A DNA stretch of 64,000 nucleotides from Perca fluviatilis (Eukaryota > Chordata > Actinopteri > Perciformes > Percidae), in NCBI RefSeq assembly GCF_010015445.1, contig NC_053116.1, forward strand, positions 26,589,137-26,653,136, read 5' to 3'. The notes beneath the pieces were generated by a model. The model saw nothing but the letters and a program-made list of their open reading frames with translations. It made no database searches and was not told where the DNA came from. Every line of letters begins with the position of its first letter. The first letter of the stretch is position 1. Position numbers and translations under genes: made by a program. Positions 1-15,800 of this stretch are shown here, piece after piece.

Positions 1-23
1 ATCTGCGTTCTTGTCTGTTGCAG

Positions 24-3789
<3,766 letters not shown>

Positions 3790-4685
3790 GGCAGGAGTTA
3801 ACTGTTCAAATGTTTAAACAGGGTGATTGATTTTATGGCGTGATGACACCTTTTTGAATCTCATGAAAATAAGTGCTCCTCATGTAACATTGCAGAAATT
3901 CCATGTGGTACCTATCCTGTTTGACTACTGCAGGGATTCCCTCTTGAGGGTGTAGCAGAGAAAGAGCCCACCTGCAATGGAGACATTTAATGTTAACATA
4001 TAAAACATTTTTTTTGCCTGGAAGTCCCAGGTCTGTTCTTAGAGAGATAGCGAAGTTTAACATGAACGTGTTACCAAATATACAGGACTTGCAAGAAGTA
4101 GGAGCATCTTTAAGATGCAGTGCAAATTATTTTTATTCCATTCATTTGCAATGGAACTAATAGTGTGTTTAACAATTATTTTATACACAGACATTATCAT
4201 ATCATGTTGGTCCAGCCAGACTTAGGGCTCTATTTTCCTAAAATAGGGTGCAGATGCAAACACAAGCAAAATCTCCAGGCGCAAACAAAAATGGGCTTGA
4301 CCAGAAAATCTTTTGCAATTTTGGTGACCACAGGCATTGGTGCAAACCAGGTGTAACCAGACAGCTGATGTGTAATGGTGCAGCTGATGGAATATCAATG
4401 CGGCTGGTTCAAGTTGTGCAAACAATTAATACAGGCTTATAAATAAAATATTTACACTCTGCTCCTCTGCATGTTCCAACCGCCTCATTTATGTATTTTC
4501 AGTCAAATAAAGTCTTTAAACAGGAAAATAACATAATAAAAAGGAAAATATGAATAATGAATGAAGTCATTCCTGTGTAAACACACAGCCCCTCTCCCAA
4601 ATCAGAGACTGTAGATGAAACACACATATCATTCCTGCTGCTGTGTGCTGATTACTGAAGTGTTTAATCAACTACATGGCTTCCA
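3790..4685 (+). other. sgk2 3' UTR candidate and downstream spacer
   Basis: No coding exon is seen. AATAAA occurs at 4442-4447 and 4506-4511, about 650-720 bases after the sgk2 stop, and either could end the transcript. Bases 4225-4400 resemble a teleost interspersed repeat beginning 'agggctctatttt', with no second end found. Confidence 0.4.
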
Positions 4686-4689
4686 TTCT

Positions 4690-5010
4690 ACTTTAGGAGA
4701 CTGGGAACCACAAGTAACTCTGCATTCTGGGAGCGCAGTGCAGAGGGGCAATAGGGTAATATGAGCTCTTTGGGCTATAACAGTGCCTGACTATTAAGAG
4801 CTTTGTAGGTCAGGTGAAGGATTTTATATTCAATTCTGGATTTTACAGGGAGCCAGTGCAGAGAAGCTCTTACTGGAGAAATATGATCTCTTTTTCTAGT
4901 TCTTGTCAGTACACGCGCTGCAGCATTCTGGATCAGCTTGAGGACTTATTTAAGCAACCTAATAATAAGGAATTACAACAGTCCAGCCTAGTTTTTGAAA
5001 TATTAAGCAG
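4690..5010 (-). mobile_element. LINE fragment, C-terminal end of reverse transcriptase ORF (decayed)
   Basis: Read on the - strand this gives RLDCCNSLLLGCLNK, then after a frameshift near 4940 LIQNAAARVLTRTRKRDHI, SLHWLPVKSRIEYKIL and LTYKALNSQALL, followed by an in-frame stop near 4780. The NAAARVLT ... HWLPV ... TYKAL series is diagnostic of the C-terminal part of CR1/L2/Rex-like LINE reverse transcriptases in fish. The copy is 5'-truncated and dead, and lies downstream of sgk2. Confidence 0.8.
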
Positions 5011-5911
5011 GTAAAAAAGGCACTCCTCGAAAGTTTGTTTTATGTGGGCATTAAATAATATATGCTCCAAGCAAGAGAGAGCAGAAGAGAGAGAGAGAGA
5101 GAAGCCATCACTAAATACTAAGCTAAAGTAGCTAACAGAACTAATAGTCAATAATTACACCTGGTCTGAAACAGAATCTCTCAGTCCTTACAATAGTGGT
5201 CTTGTTTGTTTATGGCAACTATGTCAACGTGGCAAAATTAATTTGCAGATAATGCACCGACGATGGAAAATCCTTCATGTAGCACCTTTTTAAAATGTCA
5301 GTCAACTACACCGCAGTGTGCACAGTATGGTTTATTCTATGGACTGTGGTTTTCTGTTTTGTAACTGGGAAACTGGGAAAATATTATTTTAGCCTATAGA
5401 TAGTGGACGGTGATATAAGTTGTGTTTTGTTTCATAATACATGTCAATGTTATATTGAAAATACTGTATGTAACATATGTAAATATACAGTAGCAGCTTT
5501 GCAATATATACTGTAGTAATGTGATTATATCAATGTAAACCATAAAATGCCTCTCTGCCTTGGAAATGAAGTTGGTGATTGATGGTGCTTGGCATTTGCA
5601 GTAATGAGTGATACACTTGTACATCTGATATCCTTGCATTTTATTTTTATTATCTCATTTATATACTTAAAGTCTTGTTTGTATATCTGATATTAAAGAT
5701 GCTCTTCTCTACCAATTTCTGAAAATAGTATGCTCCTATTGATATTCTTAAAAAAACTAAATATGCCAACCAGGAAATACAGCTTTAATATTTTCTTCTA
5801 CATGGTCTAAAGTCACTCAGACTAATGCTGCTCTGGCACTCCTTGTTCCCCATTTGTAAGCCTGCATGCCGAGCTGTTGGTCCCTGACTGATTCTATAAA
5901 CAGAGGCTGAT

Positions 5912-5949
<38 letters not shown>

Positions 5950-7249
5950 GCGTGTGCGTGCGTGCGTGTGTGTACATAGAAACAGTGTTAATAATTCAAA
6001 CATCCGTCAAAACATTTACATGTTCTTTTGGATGAGCCATTAAATATGTTTGCATAACAGAAACAATGTTTTTGGTTATTAACTAATCAGTGCAGTTTAG
6101 TAACTTTACAAGTTATCAAAAATCCTTTCACCTTAGTGATGACCTGAGCGAACATTGCTGAAATTAGTGTCTATCCTTCCTTCCTTGTTAAGTGAGTCCT
6201 TAATGTTTTATTTTCTTATAAAAAGTGGAAAAACTGCCCACGTATAGTAGAAATATTTCAACCTGAAAATCAACTTGTTTTAAGAATTTTCTAAAAATCT
6301 ACTTTTCTTTAACCAATCTCTTTATTGTTTCAATATAGACATCATTTCTAGAACTTTTTTTCATATTAAATAAAGGACTGAATATTGTTATTGCACTACA
6401 AAACCAGGTTTATACGACTTTATTACAGACAGAAATGTTTTTTTATAAGATTGAAGTTTGCTGATCCAAAAGCCCAGCAGTATAACGTTCAACCAACTCC
6501 AATAATGCTGCTCACACATTACTGTAATGCATCAGTGATAATAACGATTAGTAAGCACAATGAGTACTTCAACTTGTCTTTAATTTAGCTGATAATACGA
6601 TTGTACTTTAACTTATGTAAGATTTTGAATACAGGATTTTTACTTGAAATGGAGTATCTTTACCATGTTACATACTCAGATCTGAGTACTTCTTCCACAC
6701 CTTATTGAAAGCACTTCCACCTTTTTTACTTTCAAATAAGTGTTCAGATTTTTCTGTACTTCATTAAATTATTGCAACTCTGTTGGCAACCACCTCAGCT
6801 CCTCTTACTACCCTTAAAGCTGTGGTCTTCAAACCATGACATACTCATAGTTCAGTATACAGTGTTTGTTTGTTTTATTGTGTTTGTGTTCTCAAGAGTG
6901 TTGCCAACTGTGAGTCTCCGTGAACGATGCCAACAGAGCCTAGTGGGATTGCTGAATCCAAAACACAAATCCACGATTCCACACTCAGCAGGTAACAGAG
7001 TTGTTAATTTATGTACAAGAGAGCAGCAGCTCAACACTTAGATGCACAGGTGTGTGTTTTTAGCTGCATCATATTTTGGTATGAGTGATAATGTAGACTT
7101 AATCTGTGTGCATGTGTTACACATACTGTGCATGCAGTTAATGTGTTTATTTCATAATTTGTATATGTTTCTGTTCTATTTGAAAACACTTCTGCATCAT
7201 TTCAGGTATATTACATTGTACCTTAATTTAAAAGCACACCTCTTATTTT
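5011..7249. other. intergenic, AT-rich, no gene seen
   Basis: Short open frames only, none with recognisable protein. It holds the GT microsatellite at 5913-5973 and, at 6595-6705, one end of a common teleost repeat ('gagtacttcttccaca'); a sequence resembling the opposite end of that family is at 20516-21080. Confidence 0.5.
5913..5973. repeat. (GT)n microsatellite with GC interruptions
   Basis: About 60 bases of TG with several TGCG interruptions in the second half. Confidence 0.95.
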
Positions 7250-7905
7250 TGTTAAACTGTATAACCATCACTAATAAATGGTAAATGATATTTTCTTACT
7301 TTACATACTTACTTTAAGTATTATTGAAGGCTATAATTGATGTTGTTTCAATAGTTTATTGATGCACACATCATGAGACATTTTTTTATTATATTAAGTA
7401 TCAGAATCAGAATACTTTATTGATCCCCTCAGGGAAATTATTTAAGTATGATAACCACATTATTTGTAAACCTTTAAGAAGTTGTTTGTAAACCATCAAT
7501 AAACATTATTTGGATGGCTATTATCTGTGCACAAATAGTTAAATAATCATCTCTTTTATAAATCACCAAAATTAATGTAAATTGATGCATTACAAACCAC
7601 TTATTAATCAATAATTAATTATTCTATCATGCATCAGTTGCAACTTTATAATAGCCATCAAAATAATGTTTATAGATGGTTTACAATACAATTATTAACC
7701 ACAGACAAAGTATTATCTATAAATCTATAAACAAATTATTTTATATTACACTAAACTAATGATAAAATACAACATCAATTATAACATTACTAATAAGAAA
7801 ACAAAAATCATGATTTCATAGTTTATTAACAGTAAAATAACTAACTAAAGTTGAATTAACTATCAATTTACCACTTATTGATGATGGTTATTATAAAGTG
7901 TTACC
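7250..7905. mobile_element. long-inverted-repeat (foldback) element, MITE-like
   Basis: The two halves are near reverse complements. Bases 7491-7525 (aaaccatcaataaacattat...) pair with about 7647-7682 (...ataatgtttatagatggttt) with few mismatches. Outer parts near 7260-7350 pair with 7760-7895 around 'ataattgatgttgt'. The ends resemble GGTAACACTTTATAATAACC. No target duplication is clear. The family is unknown to me; it is an AT-rich, non-coding DNA-transposon derivative. Confidence 0.6.
7403..7445. repeat. short 'tcagaatactttattgatcccc' repeat motif
   Basis: This motif ending in 'agggaaatt' recurs in teleost genomes as part of a retroelement tail. Only about 40 bases are recognisable, inside the foldback element. 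Confidence 0.4.
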
Positions 7906-9500
7906 ACTCAAAGTCCTTTTAGCTCAAAACTGTTCCATCATACAAACACACTGACTTTTTTACACTTCAGCTCTGCAAATCATGCTATTAATGCCGTCAT
8001 CTGATTAATGTTTACCCAATCTGATTAATCAGCAAAGAACACATTTATGAAAGCACCAACACTTCAAAGTCACATTAAACCAACTATCACATATTTTATG
8101 AGATAACATAGCTGAATGCTTCTGTGTAAAAAAAATGATCAAAAGTTAACATTATGTTATCCATAACAACACCACAACTAGGCCCTCAAACATGATTGAT
8201 GTGAACCAACAATGTTTTTGTATATGGTAGTAGAAGGTAAGAAAAAAGACAAATTGTGATAAAGAAGATATCCTGTATGTTGTAATATATACAGGATTAT
8301 GTTATTTTTTCCTGTAGTTATTCTCCACTATGTTGTGTTTGTGTGATAAAATCCCCAAACAATGGTAAGTTTATATAGCAACACAAAAAAAGTGATTTCC
8401 AAGAAGAAATAAACAAAAGTTTTGAAAATATATCATAAACCAATGGCATCAACAAAGAAGGTAATGATCGGAAAAGAGGCAATTAAGAGAAAAATAAAAA
8501 AATAAAAAATTGGAAGATATTTAATATAAACTTCTTTTATTATGGCTGTTTTGTTTCTGTCGTTGTATTGTATCTGCTTTTATCCATTTTCTTTGTTTTA
8601 TCTCTGCACGAGACTCCTTCATTTCAATTTTACAGAATGAACAACAGGTCAATTATTAATCATAACAGAAAAACTGGTTCAACAGTAGGAAGAAAATAGA
8701 CAGGTGAAGAGTTATATTACTGTACAACTGCCCCACTTAGTGGTCAAAATGAGAAACACAACACATGACGTGATTGATTCATTGATGAAATCGAAAGCTT
8801 AAAAATATAAACAGAAGTCAAGGCTGCGTAATACACACATACACTAGTGTGTGTAACAGATATAGTTTCCCACATTTTCATTACCATTAGCTAGCTAGCT
8901 ACGTGTGCAACATGATTTTACTAGATTTGGATAAAGAACACATTTAATGTGATACACATTACCTTATGTCAGAATTAACAAAACCCATTTTAAAAATGTT
9001 ATTTTCTCGCACATGGGTTGGAATGGCCATAATGTGTTGGAAACACTGGTAACTGTGAGGAACCAACAGTAACTTAGCTAAGTAAGTAGCTAGCTAGTTA
9101 CTTCTATAGCTACTCTATGGGCAAAGTAGCTAGCTAGGTTGTAGAAGCCTGTAATGTTCCAACTTAGCTAGCTAGCTAGCTAGCTAGGTTCCCTCCTTGA
9201 CCTCATAAATTATAATACAAATAACAGTGCCCTTTGGCAGAATATTTGGGAAGACAAATCAGAAATGAAGCTGAAGTAAATAAAATTAAGATGGATTAGA
9301 TGAAAACTTTTGTGATTCGTAGCCTAACGTTAGCAGAATAGGCTAACTTTGCTAGCCACCAGTAATTTTGTAAAAAGGTAAGTGTAACAATGTTAACATT
9401 TTTTTATGCTAAACTAGCTAGTGTTATCCTTACACAATAGTCAAGACAACGTTTACGACAACTAGCTAGCTAGTTATTTGTGTTAAATGGCTTTGTTGAC
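7906..9500. other. intergenic, AT-rich with CTAG-rich patch
   Basis: No gene seen. TAGC tandem motifs occur at 8889-8901, 9091-9102 and 9165-9187. Confidence 0.4.
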
Positions 9501-9859
9501 GTTAAGAGAACCCCTGAATGTAGAAGCTAACGTCTGCACAACATCAGCCGTTAGCCGTTAGCGTCGGTTGAAACCGTCGCTCACATGGATCGTTTCCGGG
9601 GAGTGTGTGTCTAGCCGTGTAGCCATGTTGTTCTTGAACACATCCTCTAGTTTTCATTCCCGGGTAATTTTCTACCGATAGGCTACAACGTCATGAGTAC
9701 TCTTTCTGTTTTTTAAATAATTACAATACATTTCATTCAGGGTATGCTATTCGAGCTTTCATTCATTTTCATAAGACAGTTTGTTTTAGTTGCTGTTAGC
9801 GAAACTATTCAAGCAGCAGTTGAGCCCCCGTTTGCATCACAAGCAGAGACAGAGGAGGG
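9500..9859 (+). promoter_or_regulatory. probable promoter and 5' UTR of the Myb-hAT gene
   Basis: CpG content rises at 9530-9610, in contrast to the AT-rich DNA upstream. No TATA box is evident, and the transcription start cannot be placed by eye. The region ends at the inferred start codon at 9860 in 'gggATGtcgcgcgg', followed at once by a GTAAGT donor. Confidence 0.4.
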
Positions 9860-12800
9860 ATGTCGCGCGGGTAAGTGTGGGAGACATGAACGTTTCTGGT
9901 TGTTAACGTTGCCTATTAAAATAAAGTGTGTGCGTGTGTGTGTGCTATGCGCAGGGTGAACATGTCTCACAGCTGTAATAATAAATGTAGCTAACCATCG
10001 TAGCAGCTGTTACTATATCAAGTGGTTGCACTGCTTTATTGTGTCAATGAGAGGGGTGATTGAGACGACCGTTTAAAAGCCGTTGTTCTGTTGTATCATG
10101 GTAGTGAACTGGGGAAGCTGGACCCGGCTGTATTCCAGAAGCAGTTGCACAATCTGAAATTTAGGTAGGCATTTCTGTGTTTTCCCTACGTTCATATCAG
10201 CTAGGTTAACTTTCTCTCTCCATCACAGTCACTACTTATCACAAACGCCTCATTTTCGCTGATAAAAATGTAGCATTTTTGCGTACATGCGCAGCTAGAG
10301 GCGCTCTACTTTCTGAACTAACAGGCAACGCTCAGTCAACGTTTCCTCAAGCGTGCTCACGAGACCCCAGTTAGCTAACTTAACCTGAAGTTACAGCCAC
10401 TTTGCAACGTAAGTTAATTAGTTTAACACTATTTTTTTGACTAATTAATCGGTTGCCCATTGCACTATTTAGATATAGCTATAGCTGAACGATTTATATT
10501 TATGTCGAGGTAACTGGTTTGGTTTGAAGCAGCTAGCTAATGTTAGCCACTAACCTGAAGCTATGTCAACTTTTCTGTGGACAGTTAGCTTGCTGCTGTG
10601 GTGCACAACATTCAGGACGGGAAAGTGAAATACACATGTTGTGTATACAAGGAAATAGAAATAGCTATATCTTTAATGTCCACCAGGATTTGTCTTCGGT
10701 TCACCTAACACAAGAAACAACAACATAAACCGTTACAAAGTAGCTAGTTATATGTTATTTGTAACTTTTTATGTTAACAATGCAAGTTTGCATGTCTGTT
10801 TTCAAAACAGTTGTGGCAACTCTGTTTCCCTTGGCTTCAATTAATCTCTTTGAGCACATTGCGCAGAAAGTGTTAGATGTTTTCACTTTGGTCCCGTCTT
10901 CCCCCCTTAAGTTTGTAAATGGGGGGGGGCAAAACATTAGAAACACCTCTTAGTATATTGCAGTGACAGTCCAACATATCTGGAAACTACAACCTCAATA
11001 ATAAACACGTCGTTAAATTAATACCTCTCTGGCAGTGACAATTAAAAATATTAACATGATTATCTAGCTAGTTTGTAAAAGTAGAAGTTATGGCAGCACT
11101 GTTGTATTGGATTGCATCAGATATTGCAAGTCTACTTGTGTACTTCTTATGAGTAACTCCTGTTTATGAGCAACTTTAAAATGTTAGAAGTGCCGTTGTG
11201 GAGTGTAATGTAGAGCAACTTTTATCGGGCAGCATTAGCCAGCAGTGCTGTACAACTTGTGTTTCAACGTATCTACCATTGAATCAGTTGTGGCATTCTA
11301 ATAGTGTTTAAATCTTGGGCACTTTAAATGTAGCTTTTAAACACACTTAATAGAGTGACATGTGTGCTGTTGTTTTAAAGGGATAGCTAAACGTTAGGTT
11401 CAGACATGTTTTTACATTGCAGCTAAAACTTGTGAAGCTACACAAAAGCAAAGTGAAACAAATTTTGTTTTTAAGTGTTTTAATTATAAAAAAATGACAT
11501 TTAAACTCAACTGCTCCATTATAAAGCCCATATCAACCATGCCATATGTTCATATCAATGTCCACATTGTATGCTGAGGTGTCACTATCTAGAGTTTCTT
11601 TTCACTCTTAATAATCTCTTTTTGTTGAAATCCAGTAATACATGACTGTTTTATTGGTAAATCCATGTGGTTGCAGCATGGAAGAAGATGGGGATAGTAA
11701 TATGTGCATTGACACTGACTCGGATGCAGCAGAGAAGAAGGATGGTTCCAAGTGTAAAGTCAAATGGACTCAGGAAGAGGTGAGTGAAAAGAAGACTCTG
11801 ACCCTGATGTGTATATTTCAGACATTCATGTGAATATATTATCTGGAGCTACACACTGTAATTTCAAGTAATTTATTACATTAGTGTCAGTTACAAAAAT
11901 GTAATGCTGCATGCTAGCAGGAAGAGTCACCTGGGGCAGATGTGCAGTCTGATGCGTAAAATTTTTTTGTCACATAGGTTTCTGTTAATTGGTCTGTTTG
12001 TCAGCTCGTGTCAAAAGTAACAAACTGTTCAAGATAACCTGTACCTGAAAGTTGACCTTAAAGCGCATATTAAATTATACTGTAACTGATTTTTGTCTTG
12101 TGTACAGGATGAAAATCTCAAAATCCTGATCAGCAACTTTGGGAAAAAAGATTGGAAAACCATTGCCAGTTTTTTACCAGTAAGTACTCAGCAGAGGCAA
12201 AATCTATTGAGTGAGAGCGAATGAATGGATCAGCAATGTAATATTTTAAAGTTGAGTAAACTATAGGAAGGCCAAGTATCCAACTCTTCCACTTTAAAAC
12301 AACCTGTCTGTTGCTTTGACAGGGGCGGACAGAATTTCACTGTATGCATCGCTGGAAAAAGCACCTGGATCCTGATTTAGTCAAGGGCTTCTGGTCCAGA
12401 GAGGAAGATGAAAAGGTGGAAAAATTACACCGAACAGCTGATACATACTTTGCTTAAACACAGTTTGTAGTTAACATTGTCCCATTTCACTTTGCACTCC
12501 TGTCTTAACATATGTATTTGCTCTGGACAGATAGTGGAGCTGGTGGGCAAGTATGGCACCAGACACTGGTCTTTGATTGCCAGGCACCTGAAGGGACGGC
12601 TGGGGAAACAGTGTCGTGAGCGCTGGCACAACCATCTCGACCCAGTGGTCAGAAAGAGCTCCTGGACCAATGAAGAAGACCTCATCATCTACAAAGCCCA
12701 CACTGTTCTGGGAAACCGGTGGGCTGAGATTGCCAAGCTGCTCCCTGGAAGGTGGGTTGGTTAGCTGTGATTGAGTTGCTGAAATTTAGCAATATGGATG

Positions 12801-15800
12801 AAGGGCAGTCATATGCATTATTTGGTTGTTATTCTTAAAATAAGGGTGTGAACGTAAAAACGTATCAGCCTTTAATTTACATTTTCGATTCCTCTTGCAG
12901 AACAGACAATTCTGTGAAAAATCACTGGAACTCCTCCATCAAACGTAAAGCAGAGTTGGGCTTGTACAAAGACGATGCTGACAGCATTTCCCTTGATATT
13001 CAACAGTTTGTGGAAGGAGAGGTACAGTACTTATTTAGTTTAGCACATACTGTATAAAGCTTATCATTTTCAGCTTCAACAGATTTTAAATTTTCTTTTT
13101 TACAAATGTTTATTTCTCAGTGATTTCTCAGTAAGCAAATTTGAAGACAATAAAAATGGTTAATAGATTATACTAGATGATTAATCATTGTAGGGATATA
13201 CAGTAGCAGGTAAAATATTTGTTTGTTACAATTTAAAAAATGCAAAGATATTACTACTTGCTACATATGAAATCAATACTAATATACTATCTGATCATTA
13301 TCTGGTCCATTAGTATGAGTGTAATTTATAATATATTGCCGCAAAGACACCGCTCCACTGAACTCTTTCTCTTCACTTTGAGGATGAACAACTGTAACAG
13401 TGACAGGATGTCAATCACTTGCCAAGTCATGACAACGAAATAAATAACAGCGTAGCATTTTCTCCTCAGGCAGTGTGACAAACAGGGATTAAAGCCGACG
13501 GCTGCCTTCCCATGGAAACATCCCGCAAAATATGACAGCTACAGTAGCTTGGAAAACAGCGATATGGGGCACTGAATTTGAATTCACTGTTTATTAGACC
13601 ACAAATAAAACAAGAATTAGCTAGCCAGCACTCCCCGAGGTCCCTCTGCCTCACTGCCCGCCGCTAGGAGACTACTTAAGAAAAAAAAGGAAACACTGTG
13701 CATTCACATTATATGTTGTGTTACAGGTGGACTTCAAGTGTGATGTTGTGTTAGACACTGAACCAGTAACTCCTAAAGTGGTAAGGATGCTATGATGATT
13801 TTCTTTTATGACTCGCCTGTGTTTGCTTATAAACTTTTACCTAAGGAGACACATTTAAACCTCACTGAATTTTGGCAGTTAAATTTCTATTAAGTACCTC
13901 CCAAACAAAGTCAATCCAATAAACCCCTGGAGTTAACTGTCGATTTTTGGAGGTGGTTATGGATGCATTACTGTCATAGAATAATTCCTTTCATGTTTAT
14001 GTATTTTCTTCAGTGATATTCCCCCCTGGCAAGCTTGGTTTAACTCTGCTACTCTTTTCTTTGCTGCAGGTCAGGCTAGAGAAAGAAAAGAAGCAAATTA
14101 AGCAGAAGACAGCCGTTCTGCTTCCACAGACTTTAGCATCCATGAGTCCCTCCTTGCCCCCCAGTTCGAGTTCCAGTCCCAGCTCTAGCTCAGGCGCCGC
14201 ACTAGCAGCTGCGCCGATGGACCAGAAAAAGTTTGCCAATGCAGCACTGAGGATGATCGCTGAAGACATGCTGCCACTCAGGTGACTTGTAGCCCTAGTA
14301 GCTGTTACAGTGTCCTTGTGTTGTTGTCCAAAGTTGTTGTCAAAATCCCCAAGTTTGCTAATCCCCAAGTAAAATAAATACTCTTATGAGTCTACCTTCC
14401 CTGGATGGTATCCACATGTGTCACCAGACTTTGAATTACCTGCAGCAGAAGGCTACGTGTCTATTCTGTATGTATTCCAAATGGACATCCAACCACTAGT
14501 CTAGGTCCCACACTAATGTACCTTCACTTTGTGACCAACAGTTTTGTCGAAGGTGCAGGCTTCAGGTCATTCATGAGTACAGTCAGCCCTGAATGCCACA
14601 AGCTATCCCAGCGTGTCATGGGCCTACAGCTCTACGATGAAGTGGAGAGAACCATCAAGCCTCAGCTCATCCGGGACCTTAAAGCCTGCCTTGCCAAAAC
14701 CAAAGAGGGTGAGAACGCCATTCATGTCACCTTTGACCTCTGGGCAGGGGATCAATCCCATCCAGTGGAGGAACCCATTGTCATCGTGCAGCTTCACTTT
14801 GTCAGTGATTCCTGGCAGATCCGCCGTCCCATTGTGGCCTTCCGCCACCTCAGCCACAAAAACCTCAGCACCGCTGTTGCCAGGGAGCTTGAAGGTGTGC
14901 TGCTGAGCTATGGCATCTTTCCTCGCAGCATCGGCTATGTCCTCACCAACCAGGCAAAAGAAGCCCTGGCTGGGAACAGTTTGTTCTGCGACTACAAGAT
15001 CATGTGCTCATCCAACAGGGGAGAACCAGATGGAGATGAGATGGTGGCATTTCTGTCAGACCAGATGTCTGAAATAGAGTCCCCCTTTTCAGAGCTACAG
15101 ATTGGGACCAGGACCACCTGTGTGGCCCACACATTGCAACTTGTGATTAAGGAGGCACTGAAGAACTCAAGGGTTGTGGAAAACCTGCTTTTGCAAGTCC
15201 ACAACGTGGTGGCTTTTTTTAGGAGCAGTGCCTACTGGAGCGAGGTAGGAGAAATTACAACTGATTTGGAAGTTTATTTTACTTTGTATTATATTCTTTT
15301 TGCAAAGGTATATAATCAAAATAAGCTGTTTTTTAGATTTTACGCCCAAAGATGAGGCACAGCTGAGGTACAGCTAATTAACATCATAGTTATACATTTA
15401 TAAATTGTCCAATTGAGGTCTGATAATACAATTTTGTTGTTTCATGTTTAGGTCTTGTTGAAGGAGTGCAACGTGTCTCTGTGCCCTTCCTCCAGTAACT
15501 GTCGCTGGAACTCCATGATGCTATCTTTACGGCGTATGGTGCAGGAGTCCGCCTGGAGCGCCATCATGGCTCTCCTAGCCCAGGCACGCATCGAGGCCAA
15601 CAACACAACCAGCGCCCCGCCTCTGGTCATGGCCAAGAGGGAGCAAGTGATTGACATCCTGGGTCTCCTTGAGCCCTTTGAGGAGGCCTTGCAGGTAAAA
15701 AGTGATAGTTTATTAAATGAATGTAGTGGATTATAATGTTTTTTAAAGATCACATATAAGAGATGAGAGTTTCTTTTAAACCCGAATATGTTCTGAGCCT

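Noticed and set aside
14516..15355. A stand-alone 279-residue open frame starting at 14516.
   Set aside because: The first codons lie before the acceptor at 14541 and the last ones run into the intron after 15244. It is exon 9 plus intron sequence.
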